This document shows positions 1 through 5,657 of a stretch of DNA of 5,657 nt, piece by piece. The DNA is from Deltaproteobacteria bacterium (GTDB lineage Bacteria; Desulfobacterota; Syntrophia; Syntrophales; UBA2210). The stretch is from positions 1 through 5,657 of the forward strand of contig JAFCZZ010000119.1 of NCBI GenBank assembly GCA_019314085.1, given 5' to 3'. The notes beneath the pieces are model-generated. The model saw nothing but the letters and a program-made list of their open reading frames with translations, was not told the DNA's origin and did no database searches. A program made the translations under genes and the position numbers. Position 1 is the stretch's first letter. Each line of letters begins with the position of its first letter.

Positions 1-7
1 CATCCAC
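1..7 (-). CDS. Possible start of an unidentified gene (only two codons in window)
   Basis: GTG at 7-5 (then GAT, giving M-D) or ATG at 3-1 could begin a gene that runs off the left edge on the same strand as all the others. The only support is the well-spaced AAAGGAG upstream. Nothing can be said about its product, and the two candidate starts are in different frames. Confidence 0.28.
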
Positions 8-200
8 GATTGGACTCCTTTTGAAGTGATTGAATATAGGTATCAAGCATTAACATAATTAGTGATCCAACATTTAATATGCATACCGCATACTATACCG
101 GTCTGAACAAGATATCTTCTTTGGATAATGTTTTCCCTACACGAATATTTCTTTAAAATCAAACAATTATCTAATTACCTGAAAGCGGTCGGCTGAAGTG
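8..200. other. AT-rich intergenic stretch left of hicA
   Basis: This stretch has about 32% GC and no coding frame I can support on either strand. It contains a perfect 10-base palindrome AAGATATCTT (109-118), an ACCGGT palindrome (97-102), and a 7-base near-tandem repeat (minus strand GTATGCG followed by GTATGC, 81-93). No GC-rich hairpin followed by a T run is visible after hicA, so I cannot place a terminator. It probably includes the promoter of the gene starting at the left edge. Confidence 0.5.
15..21 (-). promoter_or_regulatory. Shine-Dalgarno for a gene entering from the left edge
   Basis: The minus strand reads AAAGGAG, then 7 bases, then GTG at 7-5; an out-of-frame ATG follows at 3-1, 11 bases from the site. 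The GTG spacing is ideal. The site strongly resembles a real ribosome binding site, but almost nothing of the gene is inside the window. Confidence 0.4.
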
Positions 201-374
201 TTATGTCAATTCTTTTATAATATGCTTCGCAAGGATTTCGTCTATATCATTATGCCTTGGCACAGGTTGCTTCTTGCCGGTTTTAGGATTACTGTAAAGG
301 TCGTGTCGTTTGCCGTGTCTCAGAAGAACACATCCGACAGAAGTGATTTTTTTGATGAGGTCTTTCCTTTTCAT
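201..374 (-). CDS. hicA: HicA-family mRNA interferase toxin
   Basis: This 57-residue frame begins at ATG 374 and ends with TAA at 201-203. HicA toxins are small double-stranded-RNA-binding-fold ribonucleases that cleave mRNA and are held inactive by HicB. The protein opens with M-K-R-K-D-L-I-K-K-I, an N-terminal helix. The core R-H-G-K-R-H-D-L-Y (19-27) places His24 at the family's G-x-x-H catalytic position. It then has N-P-K-T-G-K-K-Q-P-V-P-R-H (29-41), with the conserved V-P-R-H, and a closing helix I-D-E-I-L-A-K-H-I-I-K-E-L. This is essentially a full-length, intact member. Its ATG overlaps the hicB stop (ATGA, 371-374). The bases before it (AAAGAACTCACCTTTGCCGT) show no good Shine-Dalgarno, so it is probably translated only by coupling to hicB, which would keep toxin at or below antitoxin. 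Its 39% GC is well below that of the efflux genes. Confidence 0.88.
   Translation of the reverse strand: MKRKDLIKKITSVGCVLLRHGKRHDLYSNPKTGKKQPVPRHNDIDEILAKHIIKELT
371..374 (-). promoter_or_regulatory. ATGA stop-start overlap coupling hicB to hicA
   Basis: The hicB stop TGA (371-373) and the hicA start ATG (372-374) share bases in an ATGA junction. hicA lacks its own clear ribosome binding site, so the overlap is the likely route for ribosomes to begin the toxin. The arrangement is seen directly; the coupling is inferred. Confidence 0.7.
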
Positions 375-568
375 ACGGCAAAGGTGAGTTCTTTAACCTT
401 ATGCTCTGCCGGAACATTGTCCATTGTCATCAGAATATATGCATCTTTCATGTTTTCTTCAAGTTCTTCAAGCGTCTTTCCCTGAGTCATTATGTCGGGA
501 TATTCAACAAGCTTTCCCACCCAGAAATTTTCACCTTTCCAGTAAATCATTTTTAATTTTGTTTCCAT
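371..568 (-). CDS. hicB: HicB-family antitoxin (minimal form)
   Basis: The likely role is to bind and neutralise the adjacent HicA ribonuclease. The 65-residue protein has the HicB N-terminal pattern: a strand pair with K-M-I-Y-W-K-G-E-N-F-W-V-G-K-L at about 6-20, the P-D-I-M-T-Q-G-K-T-L-E-E-L-E-E-N block (24-39) where HicB proteins carry P-(D/E)-(I/L)-x-(T/S)-x-G-x-T, and a helix ending in D-A-Y-I-L-M. This matches the partial RNase H-like fold of the antitoxin. Many HicB proteins continue into a helix-turn-helix or ribbon-helix-helix domain for operator binding; this one ends after the core, so autoregulation by HicB alone is doubtful. It has a strong ribosome binding site and overlaps hicA by four bases (ATGA). 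The antitoxin-first order is the reverse of E. coli hicAB. The short length limits certainty, but the adjacent HicA supports the call. Confidence 0.85.
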   Translation of the reverse strand: METKLKMIYWKGENFWVGKLVEYPDIMTQGKTLEELEENMKDAYILMTMDNVPAEHKVKELTFAV

Positions 569-573
569 TACAA

Positions 574-584
574 CACCTCACCTC
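574..584 (-). promoter_or_regulatory. hicB: Tandem Shine-Dalgarno for hicB
   Basis: The minus strand reads GAGGTGAGGTG and then TTGTA before the hicB ATG. The nearer AGGTG is 5 bases from the start codon and the second is 10 bases away. This purine-rich stretch supports the 568 start and suggests that the antitoxin is translated well. hicA has no comparable site. Confidence 0.65.
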
Positions 585-601
585 ATCGATAATTTTCTGC
601 A

Positions 602-630
602 ATGGTAGCACAAAATAAAATTGTATTCAA
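602..630 (-). promoter_or_regulatory. hicB: Candidate sigma70 promoter for hicBA
   Basis: Read on the minus strand, a -35-like TTGAAT (625-630, four of six consensus bases including TTGA) is followed after exactly 17 bases by a -10-like TACCAT (602-607, four of six). Transcription would start near 595, giving a leader of about 27 bases that carries the hicB ribosome binding site. It lies only 22 bases beyond the permease stop and would let the toxin-antitoxin pair be expressed independently of the efflux operon. The local sequence is AT-rich, so chance matches are possible. Confidence 0.45.
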
Positions 631-652
631 AACAGTAATAATTTTTCACAAT

Positions 653-3600
653 TCAGCTCCGGGAAGGCCTGATCTTGTCCTTAATCCTTGCAGTGAAATT
701 CAGGAAATCCTCCAAGATGAGATAGAGGCTCGGGATGAGGAGCAGAGTGATGAATGTCGCGACGAGTACCCCGTAGCCGAGACTGACCGCCATAGGGATC
801 AGGAACTTTGCCTGGAGGCTCCTCTCCAGAATGATCGGAGTCAGCCCCGCGAAGGTGGTGAGTGACGTGAGAATGACGGCCCGGAATCGCAGGGTTCCTG
901 CCTGTGTGACCGCGTCGTGCGCGGTGGCGCCCTCCCGGCGAAGCCGGTTCGTTGCATGAATAAGGACAAGTGCGTCGTTGACGACGACGCCCGCCAGCCC
1001 CACGATCCCGAAGAGGCTGATGAAGGTGATGTCAATCCCCATGATGAGATGCCCCGCGACGGCCCCAACGATGCCGAAGGGGATTGCCATCATGACAACA
1101 AAGGGTTGGGTGAACGATCGGAAGGGGACGGCCAGCAGTGCATAGATACAGAAAAGGGCAAACACAAAGCCTGTCTCGACATCGCCCAGGGATTCCTTCT
1201 GTTCCTTTCCCTCTCCCTCCATGGAATACCGCAGACCGGGGTACCGGTAGGTGAGATCCGGGAGGAATTTTTTCTCAATGGTCTGTCGCACCTCATTGGC
1301 TTTGGTGACCGTTTCATCCACGTCGGCATAGACCTTGATGACACGCCGCCTCTGGGCGGGCTCGATAGAAACGTACCCCTGTTCCATCGTGACATCGGCC
1401 AGCACGCTGAGGGGGATCTCCGATCCGTCGGCGGTACGAATGCGCATCTCTTCGACCTGTCCGGGAGACCTTCGCTCCCGTTCGGGGTAGCGGACCATGA
1501 CCTTGACCTCGTCTGTGCCCCGCTGCATGCGGAGGGCTTCGGCGCCGTAGAAGGCGTGGCGCACCTGCGTGGCGATATCGTTGAGGGTCACCCCCGTACT
1601 ACGGGCGGTCGGTTTCAAATTGAGTTGCATTTCCTGTTTCCCGGGCAGAAAGCTGTCACTGATATCGTAGACGCCGGGGTAGCTCTTCAGCTCCTCCTTT
1701 AGCTCCTCGGCGGCCGACAGGAGACTTTCGTGTTCATCCAGTGAAAGGTGGACTTCGACCGATTTCCCCGCGCTGTGCAGGACGCTCTTGAAGGCGATTG
1801 ATTCGATCCCCGGAATCGTCCCCGCATTCTGGCGCCAGAGCGCCGCGAGTCTGGCCGTGCTTGTCTTCCGTTTTTCTCCTTCCAGCACCTGTATCCAGAT
1901 GTGGGCGAGGTGTGCTCCCGTATCGGCCAGGCCTCCGCGCTCGTCAACCTGTGCACCGATCAGGGAAAAGCTGTGCTCGAAGAGGGGGGCTGAGCCGGGA
2001 TGCTCCCGGTCCGCATCCGCCAGGGTCTTACGGGCGGTATCCACCAGGTATCCGACCACGTCGCCCGTCTGCTCCAGGGGGGACCCCGCGGGCATAGTGA
2101 GAGAGCACTCCAGTATATCACCCTCTACCTTTGGAAAGAAGGTGAAGCCTACAATCCCGCCCTGGAAGATCCCCACAGTGATCAACAGCAGGGCTATACC
2201 CAGTGCCACCGTGGCATACCGCCACCTCGCGCAGAAGTCAACCGCCCTCAGGTAGGGGCCGTTGATAAAAGCCCGCAGCCGGCGCGCCGTCCACTTCTCC
2301 CTCTGTTCCCCGGAACCCTGCCGGGGTCCAGCATGCCTGCCTCCGGACAGATGAGAGGGCAGGATGAAGAGCGATTCGACCAGAGATCCGAACAGGACAA
2401 CCATGATCACGATCGGTATGTTGCGCATCAACTTTCCCATCATACCGGTTGCTATCAGAAGCGGAGCGAAGGCCGCCATCGTGGTGAGGACGGAGAAGAT
2501 GACCGGGTGCCCAACCTCAAGGGCGCCCTGGGTTGCCGCCTCCAGGGGGGGGAGTCCCTCCTCCTGTTTTCGGAATATGTTCTCCCCGATGATAATGGCG
2601 TCGTCAACCACGATGCCCAACACCATGATGAAGGCGAACAGGGAGATCATATTGATCGTTACGTCCAGAAAGGGGAGCGTGGCCAGCCCCGCCAGGAAAG
2701 ATATGGGGATCCCAAGGGTCACCCAGAACGAGAGCCTCGCGGTGAGAAACGATCCGAGTATCAGAATCACGAGGACCAGGCCGATGGCCATGTTCTTGAG
2801 CAGAAGCTGGAGGCGGCTGTGCAGTATCTCCGATATATCGGCAAAGAAGGCGATTTCGACGCCCGCAGGGAGAGAGGGCCCGATATCGGCGACGTACTGT
2901 TTTACCTTCCGGGCGACATCGAGGGCGCTTTGGTCGGCTACACGGAAGACCTCGATCATGGTTGCGGGTTTGCCCTGGAAGCGTGCGAAGATATCGACAT
3001 CTTCAAAACCGTCACTGAGGGTCGCGATCTGGTCGAGGGTCACCTTGCTGCCGTCGGTATGGGTGATAACGGCAACATCGGAGAATTCCTCGGCGTAGTA
3101 CCGTCGGCCCTTGGTACGGATCAATATCTCACCGCCCCTCGCCTTGACGCTTCCCGCCGGGAGATCGAAACTTGCCCGCCTGACGGCATCCGCTACCTTG
3201 CCCAAAGTCAGATTATATCGACGCAGTGTCTCCTCGGAGATCTCAATATGAATCTCCTCATTGCGCGTACCCAGGACCTCGGCCGAGGTAATACCCGGCA
3301 GGTTTGTGATGTCGTCCTTGGCCTTTTCGGCGAGGTACTTGAGGGTTGCAGCCGGGACATCGCCATAGACGGCGACGTCAATTACCTGTACCCGCTGAAG
3401 CACCTCCCGAACAACAGGTTTTTCCGCCTCCTCCGGGAATGTGGTGATACGATCGACCTCGGCCTTTACCTCATCGAGGAGTTCCTGGATGTCCCACCCC
3501 TTGATGACCTGAACGATAACGACGCTGATCCCCTCTTTTGATGTGGAATCGATGCGCTTGATACCGGAAAGGCCAGCCACCCGTTCCTCAATCCGGCGGC

Positions 3601-3793
3601 TGATGGCCTCTTCCACCTCGGCGGGCGAAGCCCCTCGGTATTCGGTGGTTATGGAGATCCTGTCGAGAGAGGTTTCGGGGAACACCTCCAGCTTTATGGA
3701 GAAGAGCGTGAAGATCCCGGCAATGACCAGAAACAGCATGAGCAGATTTGCCGCGACGTGATTTTCAGCGAACCAGGTAATCATACCTTTCAT
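653..3793 (-). CDS. RND efflux permease, AcrB/AcrD/AcrF (HAE1-like) family
   Basis: This is the inner membrane pump that couples proton entry to substrate export. At 1046 residues from ATG 3793 it has normal full length and no frame break. It shows the duplicated RND layout: TM1 (about 12-32), first periplasmic porter region (33-330), TM2-TM6 (about 333-480), a charged cytoplasmic linker (482-525), TM7 (about 528-548), second porter region (from F-F-P-K-V-E-G-D, 552, to about 870), and TM8-TM12 (872-1028). TM4 holds the hallmark Asp pair in GIVVDDAIIIGENIFR (D397, D398). TM11 keeps Arg969 and Thr976, the apparent counterparts of AcrB Arg971 and Thr978. In TM10 the AcrB Lys940 position reads Asn939-Asp940 (G-V-V-V-N-D-A). 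It lacks the heavy-metal RND features I would expect of CusA/CzcA, so a drug, lipid or other organic substrate is more likely. ATG 3793 is preferred because AAGGAG lies 5 bases upstream. An in-frame GTG at 3799 would add two residues and overlap the adaptor stop by 4 bases. Confidence 0.96.
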   Translation of the reverse strand: MKGMITWFAENHVAANLLMLFLVIAGIFTLFSIKLEVFPETSLDRISITTEYRGASPAEVEEAISRRIEERVAGLSGIKRIDSTSKEGISVVIVQVIKGWDIQELLDEVKAEVDRITTFPEEAEKPVVREVLQRVQVIDVAVYGDVPAATLKYLAEKAKDDITNLPGITSAEVLGTRNEEIHIEISEETLRRYNLTLGKVADAVRRASFDLPAGSVKARGGEILIRTKGRRYYAEEFSDVAVITHTDGSKVTLDQIATLSDGFEDVDIFARFQGKPATMIEVFRVADQSALDVARKVKQYVADIGPSLPAGVEIAFFADISEILHSRLQLLLKNMAIGLVLVILILGSFLTARLSFWVTLGIPISFLAGLATLPFLDVTINMISLFAFIMVLGIVVDDAIIIGENIFRKQEEGLPPLEAATQGALEVGHPVIFSVLTTMAAFAPLLIATGMMGKLMRNIPIVIMVVLFGSLVESLFILPSHLSGGRHAGPRQGSGEQREKWTARRLRAFINGPYLRAVDFCARWRYATVALGIALLLITVGIFQGGIVGFTFFPKVEGDILECSLTMPAGSPLEQTGDVVGYLVDTARKTLADADREHPGSAPLFEHSFSLIGAQVDERGGLADTGAHLAHIWIQVLEGEKRKTSTARLAALWRQNAGTIPGIESIAFKSVLHSAGKSVEVHLSLDEHESLLSAAEELKEELKSYPGVYDISDSFLPGKQEMQLNLKPTARSTGVTLNDIATQVRHAFYGAEALRMQRGTDEVKVMVRYPERERRSPGQVEEMRIRTADGSEIPLSVLADVTMEQGYVSIEPAQRRRVIKVYADVDETVTKANEVRQTIEKKFLPDLTYRYPGLRYSMEGEGKEQKESLGDVETGFVFALFCIYALLAVPFRSFTQPFVVMMAIPFGIVGAVAGHLIMGIDITFISLFGIVGLAGVVVNDALVLIHATNRLRREGATAHDAVTQAGTLRFRAVILTSLTTFAGLTPIILERSLQAKFLIPMAVSLGYGVLVATFITLLLIPSLYLILEDFLNFTARIKDKIRPSRS

Positions 3794-3795
3794 GA

Positions 3796-5025
3796 TCACT
3801 CCTTCTCCAGTACCGTGCGAACAGTCATACCATCCGTGGGGGCCTTGAGGGTTGAAAAGACGATTATCTCGCCATCCTCAAGGCCGGATTCGATAACGAC
3901 CTCTTCTCCCTGATGACGGGCAACTCTGACTGTCCGAAAATGGAGGATACCCGTATCATCCACGGTCCACACGATATTCCCCTGGCGGAGGGCTGCCCGC
4001 GGGATGATGGCAGCACCGGGCAGCACTCGTCCCTTGATGTCAACGGTCACGAAAAGACCGATTGCAAGGGGCGGTTTGGTCGCGTACGGTTTGTCAACCC
4101 GGACAATGACGGTGATCATCCGGGTCCTTTCATCCACCTTCCCCTCGGCGCGGACGATCGTTCCCGAAAAGGTCAGTTCCCGCCCCGCAATTTTGGCATG
4201 AATGGTGGCAGGGGAGCCGGATGTGCCTCCCGGTGTAAATCCGGGGACATCAAACCAGAAGAGGGTTTTGTCCTCCAGCGGCAGGGCGATCTCTGCCGCC
4301 TCAGTAGAAAAGAGCGTCGCCAGGCTCTGCCCCGGTGTCACATATTGACCTGCGTCGACGGTTTTTTTGCTGACGCGGCCATCAAAGGGTGCCTTCAAGG
4401 TGGTCCTTTCACGGTTCAAAAGGGCCTTCTCCAGATCGGCGAGGCCGGCTTCAAGCCTGGCCCGGGCTGCCGCAAGCTGCGGTTTTTTGGCCACCAGGGG
4501 CGGGGGCTCTTCGACGGTGCGAGAGGTGTCCGGGTAGTGACTCCGCCACTCTTCCTGTGCCACCAGCGCTTCCTGCTGAATGATCTTCAGATTGCTTTCC
4601 GCGTCCTTCACCTGTGCCTTCGCCAGGGTAACGGCCAGTTCATAATCGACAGGATCTATTGCAAGAAGTGCTTGCCCCTTGGTGAACGTGCCACCATTGA
4701 CCAGGGCGGGAGAGGTGCGGAGGATCTTGCCGCTGACCTGCGGAATGAGACTGATTTCCCTCAGCGGGTTCACCGTTCCCTCACCCCGGATCGTGATGGC
4801 CTGTGGTCCTGTCGTGACCTCCATTACGCGAACCATGGGTACCGGAACGGAGGGTTCTACCTTCTCAAGCCCGGATTTGCTCGCCGTCAGCGCACCCATA
4901 GCGAGGATTCCGACGATGACGAGTGCCACGCTTACGATGATATGAATGCCACGTTTTCGTTTTTGGTCCATTGTCTTTTCTCTGGAAGGTTGGTTTTCAG
5001 TCATGGGTTGTCCGTTCCCTTTCAT
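3796..5025 (-). CDS. RND efflux periplasmic adaptor (HlyD/AcrA-type membrane-fusion protein)
   Basis: This adaptor links the inner membrane permease to the outer membrane channel. It has 409 residues from ATG 5025. A basic N-terminus (K-R-K-R at 22-25) precedes one hydrophobic segment at about 27-48. No lipobox cysteine follows it, so the protein is probably held by an uncleaved anchor rather than lipidated. The first lipoyl half-motif is at about 80-128 (G-E-G-T-V ... P-Q-V-S-G-K-I ... G-Q-A-L-L-A-I-D). An alpha-helical hairpin spans about 129-207, with a proline-rich tip (E-E-P-P-P-L-V-A-K-K-P, 172-182). The second lipoyl half is LKAPFDGRV ... GQYVTPGQSLATL (210-238), and beta-barrel and membrane-proximal domains follow to the end. 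The start is uncertain: ATG 5025 has a G-run at 5032-5037 but overlaps the upstream gene by 29 bases. ATG 5004 (residue 8) overlaps it by 8 bases, and ATG 4971 (residue 19) is also possible. The stop overlaps or abuts the permease start. Family assignment is firm. Confidence 0.95.
   Translation of the reverse strand: MKGNGQPMTENQPSREKTMDQKRKRGIHIIVSVALVIVGILAMGALTASKSGLEKVEPSVPVPMVRVMEVTTGPQAITIRGEGTVNPLREISLIPQVSGKILRTSPALVNGGTFTKGQALLAIDPVDYELAVTLAKAQVKDAESNLKIIQQEALVAQEEWRSHYPDTSRTVEEPPPLVAKKPQLAAARARLEAGLADLEKALLNRERTTLKAPFDGRVSKKTVDAGQYVTPGQSLATLFSTEAAEIALPLEDKTLFWFDVPGFTPGGTSGSPATIHAKIAGRELTFSGTIVRAEGKVDERTRMITVIVRVDKPYATKPPLAIGLFVTVDIKGRVLPGAAIIPRAALRQGNIVWTVDDTGILHFRTVRVARHQGEEVVIESGLEDGEIIVFSTLKAPTDGMTVRTVLEKE
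3799..3804 (-). promoter_or_regulatory. Shine-Dalgarno site deciding the permease start
   Basis: On the minus strand the sequence reads GGAGAAGGAGTGATCATG. AAGGAG sits 5 bases before ATG 3793, a standard spacing. A second GGAG at 3805-3808 sits 5 bases before the alternative GTG at 3799. Both lie inside the last codons of the adaptor gene, so translation of the permease is probably coupled to it. I favour the ATG because it has the longer match and the commoner start codon. Confidence 0.6.
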
Positions 5026-5657
5026 TCATTTCGCCCCCCGTTTTTTTGCTCCGCGGGTCCCCCCATCCGCCGCCTAGGGCGCGGTGGAGTGTTACCCGGT
5101 TGCTGAGGATGGCCAGTTCGACCAAGACCAGGTTTTCTTCAGCCTGAAAGCGTGCCTGCTGCGCATCCAGCACGGTAAGGTAGCTGGCAAGGCCCCGTTC
5201 GTATCGTTTTTCAGCCACCCTCTGCGTCGCCCGCGCTTCGGCCAAAAAGGTCAAGACCTTCTCTCTCTTCTCGATCTGTTCCCTGCGTGTCAGGAGGGAA
5301 TTTTCCACCTCAGAAAAGGCGGAAAGGACGGTCTTGGCGTAATCGGCCATGCCCTGTCGAAACTGAGCCTCCGTGGCGCGTTGCCCGGCCTTGAGCTTGC
5401 CCGCGTTAAAGAGGGGATGAAGCACCCCGAAGGTGATGTTCCATGCGTCGTTTCCCGGTATGAACAGTCGATCGAGCTCACTGCTGGAATACCCAAAACT
5501 TCCCGTCAGCGTTATCGCGGGAAACCGGCTGGCCTTGGCGACGCCGATCTTCGCGTTCAGTGCGCGCAAAGCTGCCTCGGCCGCTCTGATGTCGGGCCTG
5601 CGCAGGAGGAGATCGGAGGGCAGGCCCGCCGGCACGGGGGAGGGGAGGGTGAAGTAG
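4997..5657 (-). CDS. RND efflux outer membrane factor, NodT/TolC family (C-terminal part, 5' end cut by window)
   Basis: This is the outer membrane channel of a tripartite efflux pump. The frame is open to the window edge: codons upstream of position 5635 read Y-F-T-L-P-S-P-V, so the apparent start there is internal and the gene continues to the right. About 219 residues are visible, against roughly 450-500 for a whole family member. The recognisable signature is VPAGLPSDLLLRRPDI, the conserved start of the second OEP repeat in NodT-type lipoproteins. It is followed by the alanine-rich helix A-A-E-A-A-L-R-A-L-N-A, the strand region ITLTGSFGYSS, and long helices with Q-A-R-F-Q-A-E-E-N-L. It ends with the family-typical L-H-R-A-L-G-G-G-W-G and a short polar tail. 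The signal peptide and lipobox cysteine would lie outside the window. The stop overlaps the adaptor start by up to 29 bases, indicating one operon. Family assignment is firm; substrate is unknown. Confidence 0.95.
   Translation of the reverse strand, partial: YFTLPSPVPAGLPSDLLLRRPDIRAAEAALRALNAKIGVAKASRFPAITLTGSFGYSSSELDRLFIPGNDAWNITFGVLHPLFNAGKLKAGQRATEAQFRQGMADYAKTVLSAFSEVENSLLTRREQIEKREKVLTFLAEARATQRVAEKRYERGLASYLTVLDAQQARFQAEENLVLVELAILSNRVTLHRALGGGWGDPRSKKTGGEMNERERTTHD

Noticed and set aside
33..38. Minus-strand TATATT as a -10 box for the left-edge gene
   Set aside because: No matching -35 lies 16-19 bases upstream and there is no extended -10, so in such AT-rich DNA it is indistinguishable from chance.
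198..618. Plus-strand frames of 64-95 codons over the toxin-antitoxin region
   Set aside because: They run antisense to hicA and hicB, which match known families. The serine/phenylalanine-rich products are typical shadows.
625..653. Possible rho-independent terminator after the permease
   Set aside because: The only inverted repeat is short, AT-only at its core and spread over a long loop, with no GC-rich stem and T run.
917..1702. A 261-codon open frame on the plus strand
   Set aside because: It is antisense to the second half of the permease, with a low-complexity D/H/G-rich product and no domain.
2000..3541. A 513-codon open frame on the plus strand
   Set aside because: It lies wholly antisense to the intact permease gene. 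Its product is rich in charged and Gly/Pro residues with no recognisable domain. Such frames arise from codon bias in GC-rich genes.
653..3793. Assignment of the permease as a heavy-metal (CusA/CzcA) pump
   Set aside because: The TM4 and TM10 motifs follow the AcrB-like pattern, and I saw no methionine pairs or acidic TM10 motif typical of metal exporters.
3913..5106. A 397-codon open frame on the plus strand
   Set aside because: It is antisense across the adaptor and the end of the channel gene, crossing a real gene boundary, with no domain pattern. It is a shadow frame.

Overview
The window is an ordinary-looking piece of a Gram-negative chromosome. All genes I can support lie on the minus strand, so they read from right to left. 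An outer membrane channel, an inner membrane permease and a periplasmic adaptor together imply a double membrane. The GC-rich efflux genes (about 63% GC in one 60-base sample of the permease) contrast with an AT-rich left end (about 32% GC in bases 1-180 and 39% in hicA). The style would fit a proteobacterium or a Desulfobacterota-like lineage, but I cannot name a genus.

Right to centre (5657 down to 653) is a tripartite RND efflux operon in the order outer membrane factor (5' end cut by the window edge), membrane-fusion/adaptor protein, and AcrB-type permease. The genes overlap or nearly touch, so they are very likely one transcript with coupled translation. The adaptor bridges the proton-driven permease and the NodT/TolC-like channel to export an amphiphilic substrate that cannot be named from sequence. 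The permease keeps the TM4 Asp-Asp pair and the TM11 Arg and Thr of the proton relay, but has Asn where AcrB has the TM10 lysine.

Left of the permease (600 down to 201) is a compact hicB-hicA type II toxin-antitoxin pair. It has its own sigma70-like promoter, a strong ribosome binding site before hicB, and a 4-base ATGA overlap joining hicB to hicA. HicA is only 57 residues. HicB is a minimal antitoxin with no room for a DNA-binding domain. Bases 8-200 are AT-rich and hold no convincing gene, only short palindromes and a Shine-Dalgarno sequence that appears to serve a gene starting at the extreme left edge.

I see no RNA gene, CRISPR array, insertion sequence or clear rho-independent terminator. 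I did not find a previously undescribed system. The points most worth a second look are the minimal HicBA pair and the altered proton-relay site of the permease.
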